A stretch of DNA of 64,000 nt from assembly GCA_017893485.1 (NCBI GenBank), contig CM030361.1:142910941-142974940 (forward strand), read 5' to 3'. The stretch is from Hemerocallis citrina (taxonomy: Eukaryota > Streptophyta > Magnoliopsida > Asparagales > Asphodelaceae). The position numbers were made by a program, and so were the translations under genes. The notes under the pieces were generated by a model. That model worked only from the letters and a program-made list of their open reading frames with translations. It ran no database searches and was not told the origin of the DNA. Numbering within the stretch: position 1 is the stretch's first letter; each line of letters begins with the position of its first letter. Shown piece by piece: positions 44,322 through 56,635 of the stretch.

Positions 44322-44905
44322 TGTAACGACCCGGAAAATAGCATATGGCTATTTTGCATCAAAATGTGTGCGCGATTGAGAATTTCGCGCGAATATGTAT
44401 TTTCCGATAACAATTATTTTTAATCGAGAAAAATAAGATATATTGTCTACCTTATTTCATCATTATTTTCGGAATTAAATTATTTTTATACGGAGTATTA
44501 CGGAGTGTTTTTAATGTATTTTTGTATTGTTTGTAATATTAAAGTAGAGAATTGGGTTTTATTTGGAATGTATTGAGGACTAGGGGGCTTATATGTAATA
44601 TTCCCCTTATATCATTTATTTATCAATTTATTTATTTATCCCTTATAAAACCCCACTCTCCCACCTTCTCTCCTTCTTCCCTTCTTCTTCTTCCCTCTTC
44701 CGTTTGCTTCCCAGACCGAAGGAGAAGAACCCACCCCCCGCCGACCTCCTCCTCCCTTCTCCTCTCGTTCGTCCACGCCGGCGATCGGAAGAAACCCCGA
44801 CCCCCACTTCCGTTCCCTTCTTCTTCTTTCGTTCGATCCCGACCCAAAAGAGCCCCGGCCCCAGTTCTTCCTCCCCTCCTCCTCCTGTTCGCGCCAGCTC
44901 AAGGG

Positions 44906-44941
<36 letters not shown>

Positions 44942-47900
44942 TCCGTTCCCTTCTTTCTTCTCCTTCTTCTCCTTCCATTCCCGATCAAAACGAACCCAAA
45001 AGAACCCATCACCGATCGATTTCCCCACCTCCAAACTCCTCCGATTCTCCATGGATTCCAAATTAAAATTAGGGGTAGACTAATGGAGGGATTCTCTACG
45101 TGGTGGTGGCGTCGGATTTTCGATTGGATTTCGGAAGGTAAAACCCTAACTATTTTATTGTATAAAATTTAGTTGGGTTAATTTTTATTAAGTAGGAATG
45201 TTAGGGTAGAGAGATTTAGAGATATTGGAAATTGTGGTTATGAGAAATTAGCGGATTTTAGAGAGATTTCAAGTTGTTAGTAAAATAGGGTTTTGGGTTT
45301 GTAAAAGAGAATTGTATGGATATGAATTAATTCTCGGATGGTAATAGAAATTGTAGTTGGACTATTAGATTATTTGGGGGTAATTTTAGTAATTAATTGG
45401 GAATGAAATACCGTAAGCATTAGTTTATTACGTGCATCGCACGTGTATATCTCAAACGTTCAATAAACGCTTGTGTGATATTTGGGATGTTGTTATTAGC
45501 TTTTATAATTGGTTTGGACGATTTGAGTGATTACATGCAAAGCGCGTGTGCATCCTAGGCGTTCAATAGAATGCCTGTGTGATATTGGAGTTAGTATTAT
45601 TATTTTTCACGTAACTGTTTTGGATGCTTGAGCCTTGATTGCTTTGAATTCTGATGATAGGAATTACTAGCGGCTTTGGAGGCGTGGTGGCGCTTCGAGT
45701 CTTCGCGGGAAAAAATTGTGAGTATGATATCTTTTATTTTGCGCACTTGGTGCGTTGTGAAAATTTAAAGTATGAATTGCTGGGTATTTCTGTTTTTTGT
45801 ATCTTAGTGTAACATGGATGTTTTGAGTTAAGGATTGGTGTGGACACTATTGTATGTGTCCACAACTATAGTATAATTTCATAAATTATCGAGGTCGGTT
45901 GATACCTCAGAATTTGCAGAGTTCAGCTGGTCTGAAAAGGGCAGAGCTGAAGTCGGTTGCTTTTGGACTGAAGTCCCAGGGGTCATAACCAATTGTATAT
46001 GTATGATATTGCTATGAACTTTGAGAGTAGCTCTGGGTATGAGTTTATTTGATGATTCTCAAGTTCTAGAAATTCTAGAATTCATTAGTAAAGGGTAGCG
46101 AACGCTCTGCTGCAAGAGTGGCCGAATTCGTGTGCTATGATGGAAGAGTCGTGGCTCTTTGTGTGAAATGAATTTAAACGAAATGGTATATGTGTAGATT
46201 GAGAATCCCAAACTTCATGAGCACTGGACTCAAGGTTGACTTATTGTTGAACTTCGAGGTGGGCTATGTTCAGCCTAGTATAAGTTGACTAGTTGGGGAA
46301 GATGAGAGACTGTGAACTACTGTTAAGAATTTGGGAGTTTGACCGACTAGAGAGTCGTAGTAGGGAGTCATAGCTTTCTAACCCATCTGGAGTTTTGTAA
46401 TTCCAGTTTATAGGTTGAGAGTTATGATTTCCCAAAGATGGAACATACCCAATCTTAGTTAAAATATTATTGGCTAAGAAAACCAGTTTCTCTCTGCTTG
46501 TATACCTGATGGAACTTGTGTTTTCGAGAACTCAAATGATATAGCCTGAAAGAGTCAAATTAAGAAGTCGAAATAGACACTCCCACCTTCCCATAGGACC
46601 CGGAATCGAGAATTTCCGATGTGTGAGCAAACTCTTGTGATATTGGAAAGGTGCAGCGAGTGCAAGAAGAATGTACTATTGAGAGTACATGAGGTTTTAT
46701 AGTATCAAGTAATTTCGTATCAAGTGTGGGAAGTTATGGACGTGCAAGCTAGTGACCTGTTGATTAGACTAAACTTCAAGTTTAAGTTGATTGCAGAACG
46801 GTGGGACCGTTGACTGCCATACGGTGGGACCGTATATATTTATCGTCACAGCTGTTGACTGCAGAATGGTGGGACCGTTGTCTGCCATGCGGTGGGACCG
46901 TATATCTTTATCGTCACGGCTGTTGACTGCAAAACGGTGCGACCGTTGACTGCCATACGGTGGGACCGTATATATTTATTGTCACGGCTGTTGACTACAG
47001 AACGGTGGGACCATTGACTGCCATACGGTGGGACCGTATATATTTATCGTCACAGCTGTTGACTGCAGAACGGTGGGACCGTTGTCTGCCATACGGTGGG
47101 ACCGTATATCCTTATTCGTCACGGCTGTTGACTGCAGAACGGTGGGACCGTTGTCTGCCATACGGTGGGACCGTATATCTTTAAGTTCGTCACGGCCATT
47201 GACTGCAGAACGGTGGGACCGTTGACTGCAACCTCATTGCCACGATCTATCAGGAACAGGAAGTAGACCAAATTAGAATGCATTGCATAGCGAGGGTTCG
47301 AATCCCTAAACTTAGAGACAACGGCTTGATTTGGAAAGTATGTAGTATGGGATGCATACATTTCCAAGTCTCGCTTGCATTATACTAAGTATGTTGGCTT
47401 GACCTGGGTCACATGTAGTATGGGATGCATGTGCACCCAGAATCTTGCTGACATTAGATTAAGTGCATCTGTTCTATATTCTGTATTGTTGCATTGGACT
47501 CAGGTCATGGCATACACAAACACTAGGAAATTAGGATACACGTTTATTTTCCATTTAAGATGAAGTATGAGTGTGGAAGTGATGTATTGCGAGACATGAC
47601 GATATATGTTGTAAGCAATGAATGAATGCGGTGTTATGTGACATGAGATTGGGAAAGAAGATATGTCATGAGTCTGTAATTGCAGCGAATGGTAAATATG
47701 GTGCAGTTATGGGATAGTAGAGTATTTGTGAATGTAAAGCTTTATGGAAAAATAAAGCTATAGGAATGGTTGCTTAAAGCGTAAAGTGATGGGCCTTACG
47801 TGACAAATTGGAATGATTTCCAAACTTATGATAAGTATGCTGTGAGCAGGTATGAATACGCATGCAGGAAGTGATGCAGTGAGTATTTGATGTGAAATTC

Positions 47901-48806
47901 CAGTTATGATATTTGCATGTTCAGGTTTATCTTGGTATTCGTAAGTTCATTCTGTTTTACTTATAAGTTAATTTATTTGCTTATTAATATATTGTACTCA
48001 CACCAGAAATGGCTAACTCCTTAGTGTTTGGGGGGTTAGGGGGTCTCTGGACTACCCTAGGTCCCTACTGTTACAGGTCCTCAGCGGTGCAGAGGTGAGG
48101 TATAGGTTCAGACTCCGGTGGAGTGGAGCTTCACCTTACTATTTGTCGTTATGGGTTAAGTGTAAATAGTATAGGTTTTATGCTCTAAATTGTAATCCTG
48201 ATGTATAAGTATGTGGATGATGATGGGAAGTAGAGTGTGGAGTGGCATGATATGGTTTGGACCCGCACCCATCTCGTTGTGGAGTACCGGGCGCTGTGGT
48301 AAGCTTTTACAAGTTATTTTCTAAAAACTTACTACGTTTTCAAAGGGATTTATAGTTTTTAATTGATATTTGATAAACCGTTATGAGTTTGGCCCCCAGA
48401 GCATATATATATATTGCCTGTGTGATGATGCTCATTTTGGCCTGGGGAGCCCGTGATATTATTGCCTGTGATGTGAGCTACGGAATTTAGAGCAGAATTC
48501 CGTAAGCTTTTTGTGTTTCGGGGTAGAAATTACAGGGGAGACTCTGCCGAAATTTTTCCTGAAACACAACTATCTTAGTTCATGGTCAAAGTGATATAGA
48601 AATTGGAAGAATTGAGTTTGGAATCAAAAAGGGAAAAGGGCAGGTGCTACAGTTGGTATTACAAACTGATATTGTAATTACTGCGTGGTAACTCTGTGTT
48701 GAATAAGAAGTTTTAATTTCCAGCATTTTGTGTATCGTGACTAATTGAAGGAAAGATCTTGGCACGTGTCACGGTTTCCCGGTTATGTGGAAATCGGGGC
48801 GCGACA
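44322..48806 (+). repeat. 5' LTR of the LARD-like element (4,485 bp)
   Basis: Starts TGTAACGACCCGG, ends GGGGCGCGACA. TATA box TATAAAA at 44644-44650, then a pyrimidine-rich leader with a C33 run (44908-44940) and a splice-donor-like CGGAAGGTAAAAC (GT at 45138). A hairpin minisatellite lies at 46795-47235, a conserved block at 47280-47420 and an acceptor-like CTGTTACAG ending at 48076. The proline-rich open frame at 44552-45172 overlaps the leader and I regard it as chance. Confidence 0.93.
46795..47235 (+). repeat. Hairpin minisatellite, ~68-bp unit, about 6.4 copies (5' LTR copy)
   Basis: Each unit holds two CGGTGGGACCG words (GAACGGTGGGACCGTTGACT and CATACGGTGGGACCGTATAT) and a linker with CGTCACAGCTGTTGACTGCA. 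CGGT/ACCG arms around GGG make small stems; the second word extends to ATACGGT/ACCGTAT. The paired copy in the 3' LTR is at about 53242-53682. Confidence 0.92.
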
Positions 48807-50768
48807 GAGTGGTATCAGAGCTGACTTCAATTTACAGTCCAACACAGTAGGAAAATTTAACTTGAATGCCCTTTAGGAGTCGGGATTTAGCTAGTTGTAG
48901 ATAGTTATAATTCATATTGTTGGTTCCTTCAACTTATGTTTTATAATTTTACTATATCTGGACTAATCCTAGTGTATGTGTTATCATTCTTTAAACACAT
49001 GAATGGTGTTCGAGGATATCCTTACCGAGAATGTGCTGGTGAAAGAGAGTGAACCGATATCGATGGCTGATTCGATGATCTTGAGCGCAGAGCCGAAGGA
49101 GATTTCACCACCGTAAGGACTAAGTGTGGATCAACACACAGCGGCGGCAGTCAACATACCTCGAGAAATGAGGAAGCTTAGGAAGTACGTGATTAGGAAA
49201 GGTCGTCAAGACTAAGTAACTGGGTGGTGCATTCGGAGTTATATTAGCAGGCCCAGCAAAGGAGTAGGAACACCTTGATTCCAGGTTGGCACGACTACAA
49301 TATGAATGGGAGCAAATCCCAGAGACCACCAAGGTTGTAGTATGCAATCCTTGTGAGAGAGTCGGGCACAAGAAATCAGTCTGTCCACGACTACAAGGGA
49401 CAAGATCTGCACCAGCATCAGGATTAAGGACCAAGGTCAGAAGCAGAAGACTCAGAAAACGGAGGGCAACCTTGGAGGCACCAGGACAGGAAGTTATTTT
49501 TATGTGGTGAGCATGGTCATCTTAAGAAACGGTGTTTGAGGAAGGACACTCAGATAGATACCCATACATGTTACAAATGTGGAAGGATTGGTCGTATCCG
49601 ACCAGATAATTCCCTAGCTTCACCGGAGGAATGGCAGATCAACCTCGAAGATGAACAATAAAGGAAAGGAGCATGTTCACCGAGGGTAGAGTTCGCACTT
49701 ACTACCAGCAAGCTGTAGAAGGCAGGAGTGCTAGTACTGGTATGTGCATATAGAACTGCAACTAAGTTAAAAGTTGTATTTTTGAAATTTATTTTGGACT
49801 AAGAAGTAAGGTATGATGAAACACTTTCGTAACCAGTTGGATTTATATATATATATATGGAATCCATACAACTGTTTTGTTCAATTGTGGTTCATCACAT
49901 TCTTTTATCCGAATTATTTTTCAAAGAGTTGAGATGTGTGCGGGAGGCAACTCTAAATTTGGTTGTTTGAATACACCATCTAGAGCATCAGCTTCGAGCA
50001 AATTACAGGAGAGAATCCTGAAAGCTTGAAGTAATGATCGTAGGCCATGCCTTATTCTAAGGAGGGAGTGGCTACTGAACTGCTAAGGATCGAGATAAGT
50101 GAAGGATTGACCTCAACCAAAGACCGTGAAAGAAGCAAGAAGCTAGATGACGAGATCAGGTAAGTCAGTATTAGAGTGATTGATCAAGTTTAGAGCTCAG
50201 TTTTGGCACGATGGGAGTAGCAGCCGAGTCCAAGTGAGCAAGTCAGAAGGCTTAGGTAAGAAATGCCGGGATTAAAGCACTGAAGTGGCAGGGTTTTCCC
50301 AGATCAGTTTATGATTAAGCAGCCACTAAGAACACGCCATGGAGGAAATCTTGCTCAGACAGAGGGCAATCGTGTTAACAATTTAGTAAGGTCACCAAGA
50401 GGAGCTGCTCAGGGGCTGAAGTGGCAAGGTGTGACTTCGTCCTTTCTAAGGAGGGAGTGGTCACCAACCAATAGAAGTCGTAATCAAGGAGTAAATCAAC
50501 TTCACTTGTAGACGAGTATAGAGCAGAGCAATGCAGCCACTGTCTACTCCAGAGCAGGAGCAGTAGAATGTCAGCATTAATTCATGGTGGGTCTGTCCAA
50601 AAGGCTGAAGGACGACAGTTCAACTTGGTAGAAGACCAGTTTTCGAGAATATCACTCGAGAAATTGGAGATGGCTTAGGAAAATGTCTCGTGAACCATTG
50701 ATGTTTGCGGTTGTCTTCCTCTCCACTAGTAGCGTTCTGAGGACAGAACGATTCTAAGGAGGGAGTGA
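48807..50768 (+). pseudogene. Internal region of the LARD-like element with Gag remnant
   Basis: Primer site TGGTATCAGAGC at 48810-48821, three bases after the LTR. A frame from 49286 shows VVCNPCERVGHKKSVCPRLQ, a complete C-X2-C-X4-H-X4-C knuckle (49343-49384). In another frame KLFLCGEHGHLKKRCL (about 49494-49540) and TCYKCGRIGRIRPDN (about 49565-49610) are two more, each missing residues. The motif CTAAGGAGGGAGTG occurs at about 50056, 50447 and 50753; the last is the polypurine tract next to the 3' LTR. No other domain is seen. Confidence 0.8.
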
Positions 50769-51352
50769 TGTAACGACCCGGAAAATAGCATATGGCTATT
50801 TTGCATCAAAATGTGTGCGCGATTGAGAATTTCGCGCGAATATGTATTTTCCGATAACAATTATTTTTAATCGAGAAAAATAAGATATATTGTCTACCTT
50901 ATTTCATCATTATTTTCGGAATTAAATTATTTTTATACGGAGTATTACGGAGTGTTTTTAATGTATTTTTGTATTGTTTGTAATATTAAAGTAGAGAATT
51001 GGGTTTTATTTGGAATGTATTGAGGACTAGGGGGCTTATATGTAATATTCCCCTTATATCATTTATTTATCAATTTATTTATTTATCCCTTATAAAACCC
51101 CACTCTCCCACCTTCTCTCCTTCTTCCCTTCTTCTTCTTCCCTCTTCCGTTTGCTTCCCAGACCGAAGGAGAAGAACCCACCCCCCGCCGACCTCCTCCT
51201 CCCTTCTCCTCCCGTTCGTCCACGCCGGCGATCGGAAGAAACCCCGACCCCCACTTCCGTTCCCTTCTTCTTCTTTCGTTCGATCCCGACCCAAAAGAGC
51301 CCCGGCCCCAGTTCTTCCTCCCCTCCTCCTCCTGTTCGCGCCAGCTCAAGGG

Positions 51353-51386
<34 letters not shown>

Positions 51387-54300
51387 TCCGTTCCCTTCTT
51401 TCTTCTCCTTCTTCTCCTTCCATTCCCGATCAAAACGAACCCAAAAGAACCCATCACCGATCGATTTCCCCACCTCCAAACTCCTCCGATTCTCCATGGA
51501 TTCCAAATTAAAATTAGGGGTAGACTAATGGAGGGATTCTCTACGTGGTGGTGGCGTCGGATTTTCGATTGGATTTCGGAAGGTAAAACCCTAACTATTT
51601 TATTGTATAAAATTTAGTTGGGTTAATTTTTATTAAGTAGGAATGTTAGGGTAGAGAGATTTAGAGATATTGGAAATTGTGGTTATGAGAAATTAGCGGA
51701 TTTTAGAGAGATTTCAAGTTGTTAGTAAAATAGGGTTTTGGGTTTGTAAAAGAGAATTGTATGGATATGAATTAATTCTCGGATGGTAATAGAAATTGTA
51801 GTTGGACTATTAGATTATTTGGGGGTAATTTTAGTAATTAATTGGGAATGAAATACCGTAAGCATTAGTTTATTACGTGCATCGCACGTGTATATCTCAA
51901 ACGTTCAATAAACGCTTGTGTGATATTTGGGATGTTGTTATTAGCTTTTATAATTGGTTTGGACGATTTGAGTGATTACATGCAAAGCGCGTGTGCATCC
52001 TAGGCGTTCAATAGAATGCCTGTGTGATATTGGAGTTAGTATTATTATTTTTCACGTAACTGTTTTGGATGCTTGAGCCTTGATTGCTTTGAATTCTGAT
52101 GATAGGAATTACTAGCGGCTTTGGAGGCGTGGTGGCGCTTCGAGTCTTCGCGGGAAAAAAATGTGAGTATGATATCTTTTATTTTGCGCACTTGGTGCGT
52201 TGTGAAAATTTAAAGTATGAATTGCTGGGTATTTCTGTTTTTTGTATCTTAGTGTAACATGGATGTTTTGAGTTAAGGATTGGTGTGGACACTATTGTAT
52301 GTGTCCACAACTATAGTATAATTTCATAAATTATCGAGGTCGGTTGATACCTCAGAATTTGCAGAGTTCAGCTGGTCTGAAAAGGGCAGAGCTGAAGTCG
52401 GTTGCTTTTGGACTGAAGTCCCAGGGGTCATAACCAATTGTATATGTATGATATTGCTATGAACTTTGAGAGTAGCTCTGGGTATGAGTTTATTTGATGA
52501 TTCTCAAGTTCTAGAAATTCTAGAATTCATTAGTAAAGGGTAGCGAACGCTCTGCTGCAAGAGTGGCCGAATTCGTGTGCTATGATGGAAGAGTCGTGGC
52601 TCTTTGTGTGAAATGAATTTAAACGAAATGGTATATGTGTAGATTGAGAATCCCAAACTTCATGAGCACTGGACTCAAGGTTGACTTATTGTTGAACTTC
52701 GAGGTGGGCTATGTTCAGCCTAGTATAAGTTGACTAGTTGGGGAAGATGAGAGACTGTGAACTACTGTTAAGAATTTGGGAGTTTGACCGACTAGAGAGT
52801 CGTAGTAGGGAGTCATAGCTTTCTAACCCATCTGGAGTTTTGTAATTCCAGTTTATAGGTTGAGAGTTATGATTTCCCAAAGATGGAACATACCCAATCT
52901 TAGTTAAAATATTATTGGCTAAGAAAACCAGTTTCTCTCTGCTTGTATACCTGATGGAACTTGTGTTTTCGAGAACTCAAATGATATAGCCTGAAAGAGT
53001 CAAATTAAGAAGTCGAAATAGACACTCCCACCTTCCCATAGGACCCGGAATCGAGAATTTCCGATGTGTGAGCAAACTCTTGTGATATTGGAAAGGTGCA
53101 GCGAGTGCAAGAAGAATGTACTATTGAGAGTACATGAGGTTTTATAGTATCAAGTAATTTCGTATCGAGTGTGGGAAGTTATGGACGTGCAAGCTAGTGA
53201 CCTGTTGATTAGACTAAACTTCAAGTTTAAGTTGATTGCAGAACGGTGGGACCGTTGACTGCCATACGGTGGGACCGTATATATTTATCGTCACAGCTGT
53301 TGACTGCAGAATGGTGGGACCGTTGTCTGCCATGCGGTGGGACCGTATATCTTTATCGTCACGGCTGTTGACTGCAAAACGGTGGGACCGTTGACTGCCA
53401 TACGGTGGGACCGTATATATTTATTGTCACGGCTGTTGACTGCAGAATGGTGGGACCGTTGACTGCCATACGGTGGGACCGTATATATTAATCGTCACAG
53501 CTGTTGACTGCAGAACGGTGGGACCGTTGTCTGCCATACGGTGGGACCGTATATCCTTATTCGTCACGGCTGTTGACTGCAGAACGGTGGGACCGTTGTC
53601 TGCCATACGGTGGGACCGTATATCTTTAAGTTCGTCACGGCCATTGACTGCAGAACGGTGGGACCGTTGACTGCAACCTCATTGCCACGATCTATCAGGA
53701 ACAGGAAGTAGACCAAATTAGAATGCATTGCATAGCGAGGGTTCGAATCCCTAAACTTAGAGACAACGGCTTGATTTGGAAAGTATGTAGTATGGGATGC
53801 ATACATTTCCAAGTCTCGCTTGCATTATACTAAGTATGTTGGCTTGACCTGGGTCACATGTAGTATGGGATGCATGTGCACCCAGAATCTTGCTAACATT
53901 AGATTAAGTGCATCTGTTCTATATTCTGTATTGTTGCATTGGACTCAGGTCATGGCATACACAAACACTAGGAAATTAGGATACACGTTTATTTTCCATT
54001 TAAGATGAAGTATGAGTGTGGAAGTGATGTATTGCGAGACATGACGATATATGTTGTAAGCAATGAATGAATGCGGTGTTATGTGACATGAGATTGGGAA
54101 AGAAGATATGTCATGAGTCTGTAATTGCAGCGAATGGTAAATATGGTGCAGTTATGGGATAGTAGAGTATTTGTGAATGTAAAGCTTTATGGAAAAATAA
54201 AGCTATAGGAATGGTTGCTTAAAGCGTAAAGTGATGGGCCTTACGTGACAAATTGGAATGATTTCCAAACTTATGATAAGTATGCTGTGAGCAGGTATGA

Positions 54301-55251
54301 ATACGCATGCAGGAAGTGATGCAGTGAGTATTTGATGTGAAATTCCAGTTATGATATTTGCATGTTCAGGTTTATCTTGGTATTCGTAAGTTCATTCTGT
54401 TTTACTTATAAGTTAATTTATTTGCTTATTAATATATTGTACTCACACCAGAAATGGCTAACTCCTTAGTGTTTGGGGGGTTAGGGGGTCTCTGGACTAC
54501 CCTAGGTCCCTACTGTTACAGGTCCTCAGCGGTGCAGAGGTGAGGTATAGGTTCAGACTCCGGTGGAGTGGAGCTTCACCTTACTATTTGTCGTTATGGG
54601 TTAAGTGTAAATAGTATAGGTTTTATGCTCTAAATTGTAATCCTGATGTATAAGTATGTGGATGATGATGGGAAGTAGAGTGTGGAGTGGCATGATATGG
54701 TTTGGACCCGCACCCATCTCGTTGTGGAGTACCGGGCGCTGTGGTAAGCTTTTACAAGTTATTTTCTAAAAACTTACTGCGTTTTCAAAGGAATTTATAG
54801 TTTTTAATTGATATTTGATAAACCGTTATGAGTTTGGCCCCCAGAGCATATATATATATTGCCTGTGTGATGATGCTCATTTTGGCCTAGGGAGCCCGTG
54901 ATATTATTGCCTGTGATGTGAGCTACGGAATTTAGAGCAGAATTCCGTAAGCTTTTTGTGTTTCGGGGTAGAAATTACAGGGGAGACTCTGCCGAAATTT
55001 TTCCTGAAACACAACTATCTTAGTTCATGGTCAAAGTGATATAGAAATTGGAAGAATTGAGTTTGGAGTCAAAAAGGGAAAAGGGCAGGTGCTACAGTTG
55101 GTATTACAAACTGATATTGTAATTACTGCGTGGTAACTCTGTGTTGAATAAGAAGTTTTAATTTCCAGCATTTTGTGTATCGTGACTAATTGAAGGAAAG
55201 ATCTTGGCACGTGTCACGGTTTCCCGGTTACGTGGAAATCGGGGCGCGACA
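50769..55251 (+). repeat. 3' LTR of the LARD-like element (4,483 bp)
   Basis: Nearly identical to 44322-48806 (offset 6447). The C run is 31 instead of 33 long (51355-51385), which accounts for the 2-bp length difference. Sample substitutions: CCTCTCGTTC/CCTCCCGTTC, ATCAAGTG/ATCGAGTG, GGTGCGACC/GGTGGGACC, CTTGCTGAC/CTTGCTAAC. Confidence 0.95.
53242..53682 (+). repeat. Hairpin minisatellite (3' LTR copy)
   Basis: Same structure as 46795-47235, with the same number of units and a few substitutions. Confidence 0.92.
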
Positions 55252-55441
55252 GTAAGCTATCAATCTCTTTTCCAAACAATAAGGGCAAGCTAGCGCCCAA
55301 CTTGGAAGGCCCGTATAGAGTCTCCAAAGTTATCCGCCCTGGCGCGTATCAACTCAAAGACCCGGGAGGCAGGAGAGTGCTAAGGACTTGGAATGCCGAC
55401 CACTTGATGAAGTACCAAGAGGGTGTTTTAACACCGTTCTA
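55252..55441 (+). pseudogene. Tat-A integrase C-terminus
   Basis: After the GTAAG duplication (55252-55256) the frame resumes with KGKLAPNLEGPYRVSKVIRP (55281-55340), GAYQLKDPGGRRVLRTWNAD and HLMKYQEGVLTPF, then stops at 55439-55441. This is the conserved end of gypsy integrases and continues the frame broken at 44321. Confidence 0.93.
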
Positions 55442-55631
55442 AGCAACTTCAAGCAACTCCTGAGTCGAGCAGTTTCTATTTGGTGTTTTTATCTACCTTG
55501 TTATCTTTTTATTTTTTTCGTTTCAAAATTAAAAGTGGCTTGCAACTCAGAAGCAGCCACATATGTCATCTTTAATAAAGGCAAGTTACTTCCTGGGAAT
55601 TCTTTGTCTAAAATAATCTAGTTGGTTTGCT
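55442..55631 (+). other. Post-pol spacer of Tat-A
   Basis: Short AT-rich stretch between the pol stop and the first tandem array. No feature seen. Confidence 0.5.
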
Positions 55632-55995
55632 TTGAGGTGCGCGAAACTCTCTAAAAATGACAAGCTCGGAGTCCAACACTTGGTTCGATTCCACTTTAAC
55701 TACTTGCTCATAAGCGAGTGCGAAGTTGTTCACCATTCTGAATTGCTCCTACAGCTGTTGATATTCTCTAAACGAAAAGCTCGGAGTCCAACACTTGGTT
55801 CAATTCCGTTTTAACTACTTGCTCATAAGTGAGTACGAAGTGGTTCACCATTCGGAATTGCTCCCACAGCTGTTGATATTCCCTAAACGACAAGCTCGGA
55901 GTCCAACACTTGGTTCGATCCTACTTTAACTACTCGCTCATAAGCGAGTACGAAGTGGTTCACCATTCGGAATTGCTCCCACACCTGTTGATATT
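55632..55995 (+). repeat. Tandem repeat, ~116-bp unit, about 3 copies (Tat-A)
   Basis: Landmarks: CGGAGTCCAACACTTGGTTC, TAACTACTTGCTCATAAGCG, CCATTCGGAATTGCTCCCAC and AGCTGTTGATATTCTCTAAA. Related to the Tat-B array at 17800-18180. Confidence 0.9.
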
Positions 55996-56470
55996 CTCTA
56001 AACGATAAAGGAGTCCGTCCAAATGTGAGAAAAACCTCTCCTGAATTTCGGCAACCTGTCCCGAGCACTCTTGCCATCGACGTCCAAATACGAGAAAAAA
56101 ACTTTCCTGGACTTCGGCAACTTGTGCCGAGTACTCTTGCCACCGACGTCCAAATACGAGAAAAAATATCTCCTGGACTTCGGTAACCTGTGCCGAGCAC
56201 TCTTGCCACCGACGTCCAAATGCGACAAAAATCAATCTCCTAGACTTCGACAACCTGTGCCGAGCACTCTTGTCACCGATGTCCAAATGCGAGAAAAACC
56301 AATCTCCTGGACTTCGGCAATGTGTGCCAAGAACTCTTGCCACCGACGTCCAAATGCGAGAAAAATTAATCTCCTGGACTTTGGCAACGTGTGCCAAGCA
56401 CTCTTGCCACCGATGTCCAAATGCAAGAAAAATAAATCTTCTGGACTTCGGCAACGTATGATATTCCACA
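55996..56470 (+). repeat. Tandem repeat, ~65-bp unit, about 6-7 copies (left array)
   Basis: Unit landmarks: GCCGAGCACTCTTGCCACCG, ACGTCCAAATGCGAGAAAAA, CTCCTGGACTTCGGCAAC. The same unit forms the array at 61815-62790. Frames open through the repeats are side effects of a length near 66 bp. Confidence 0.93.
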
Positions 56471-56635
56471 GCTGTTGATATTTGCAAACGCTAGCGAAAC
56501 ACACTCACAAGTTCGAGAAATGAGCTTACTATTTCATTAAAATTTGAGGTACAAGTTTGATTGTAGACCAACAACATCTTTACATCGAGATACAACTCAT
56601 GTGAAATGAAAACTACAAAATTACAAAGACCTGCC

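Larger units (their letters stand above)
44322..55251 (+). mobile_element. LARD-like element: non-autonomous, 4.48-kb LTRs
   Basis: 10,930 bp: two very long LTRs around a 1,962-bp internal region with a primer site, degenerate Gag zinc knuckles and a polypurine tract, but no protease, RT or integrase. It splits the Tat-A integrase. The two LTRs differ by about 14 substitutions and a C-run length in 4.48 kb (counted by eye), so this is the youngest datable insertion in the window. The LTR ends TGTAACGACCC...GGGGCGCGACA resemble Del/Tekay chromoviruses, a likely source of the enzymes. Confidence 0.93.

Noticed and set aside
44636..45061. Glycine/arginine/glutamate-rich minus-strand frames opposite the LTR leader
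   Set aside because: Mirror image of CT-rich leader DNA, and frame depends on the C-run length.
44552..45172. 206-codon proline-rich frame in the long LTR (and its copy at 50999-51511)
   Set aside because: It starts upstream of the LTR TATA box, crosses a homopolymer C run whose length differs between the LTRs and changes the frame.
47284..47302. Single box-B-like GGTTCGAATCCC in the long LTR
   Set aside because: No matching box A at a suitable distance; it belongs to the block conserved among LTRs.
55960..56487. 175-codon minus-strand frame
   Set aside because: By-product of the left copy of the ~65-bp array.
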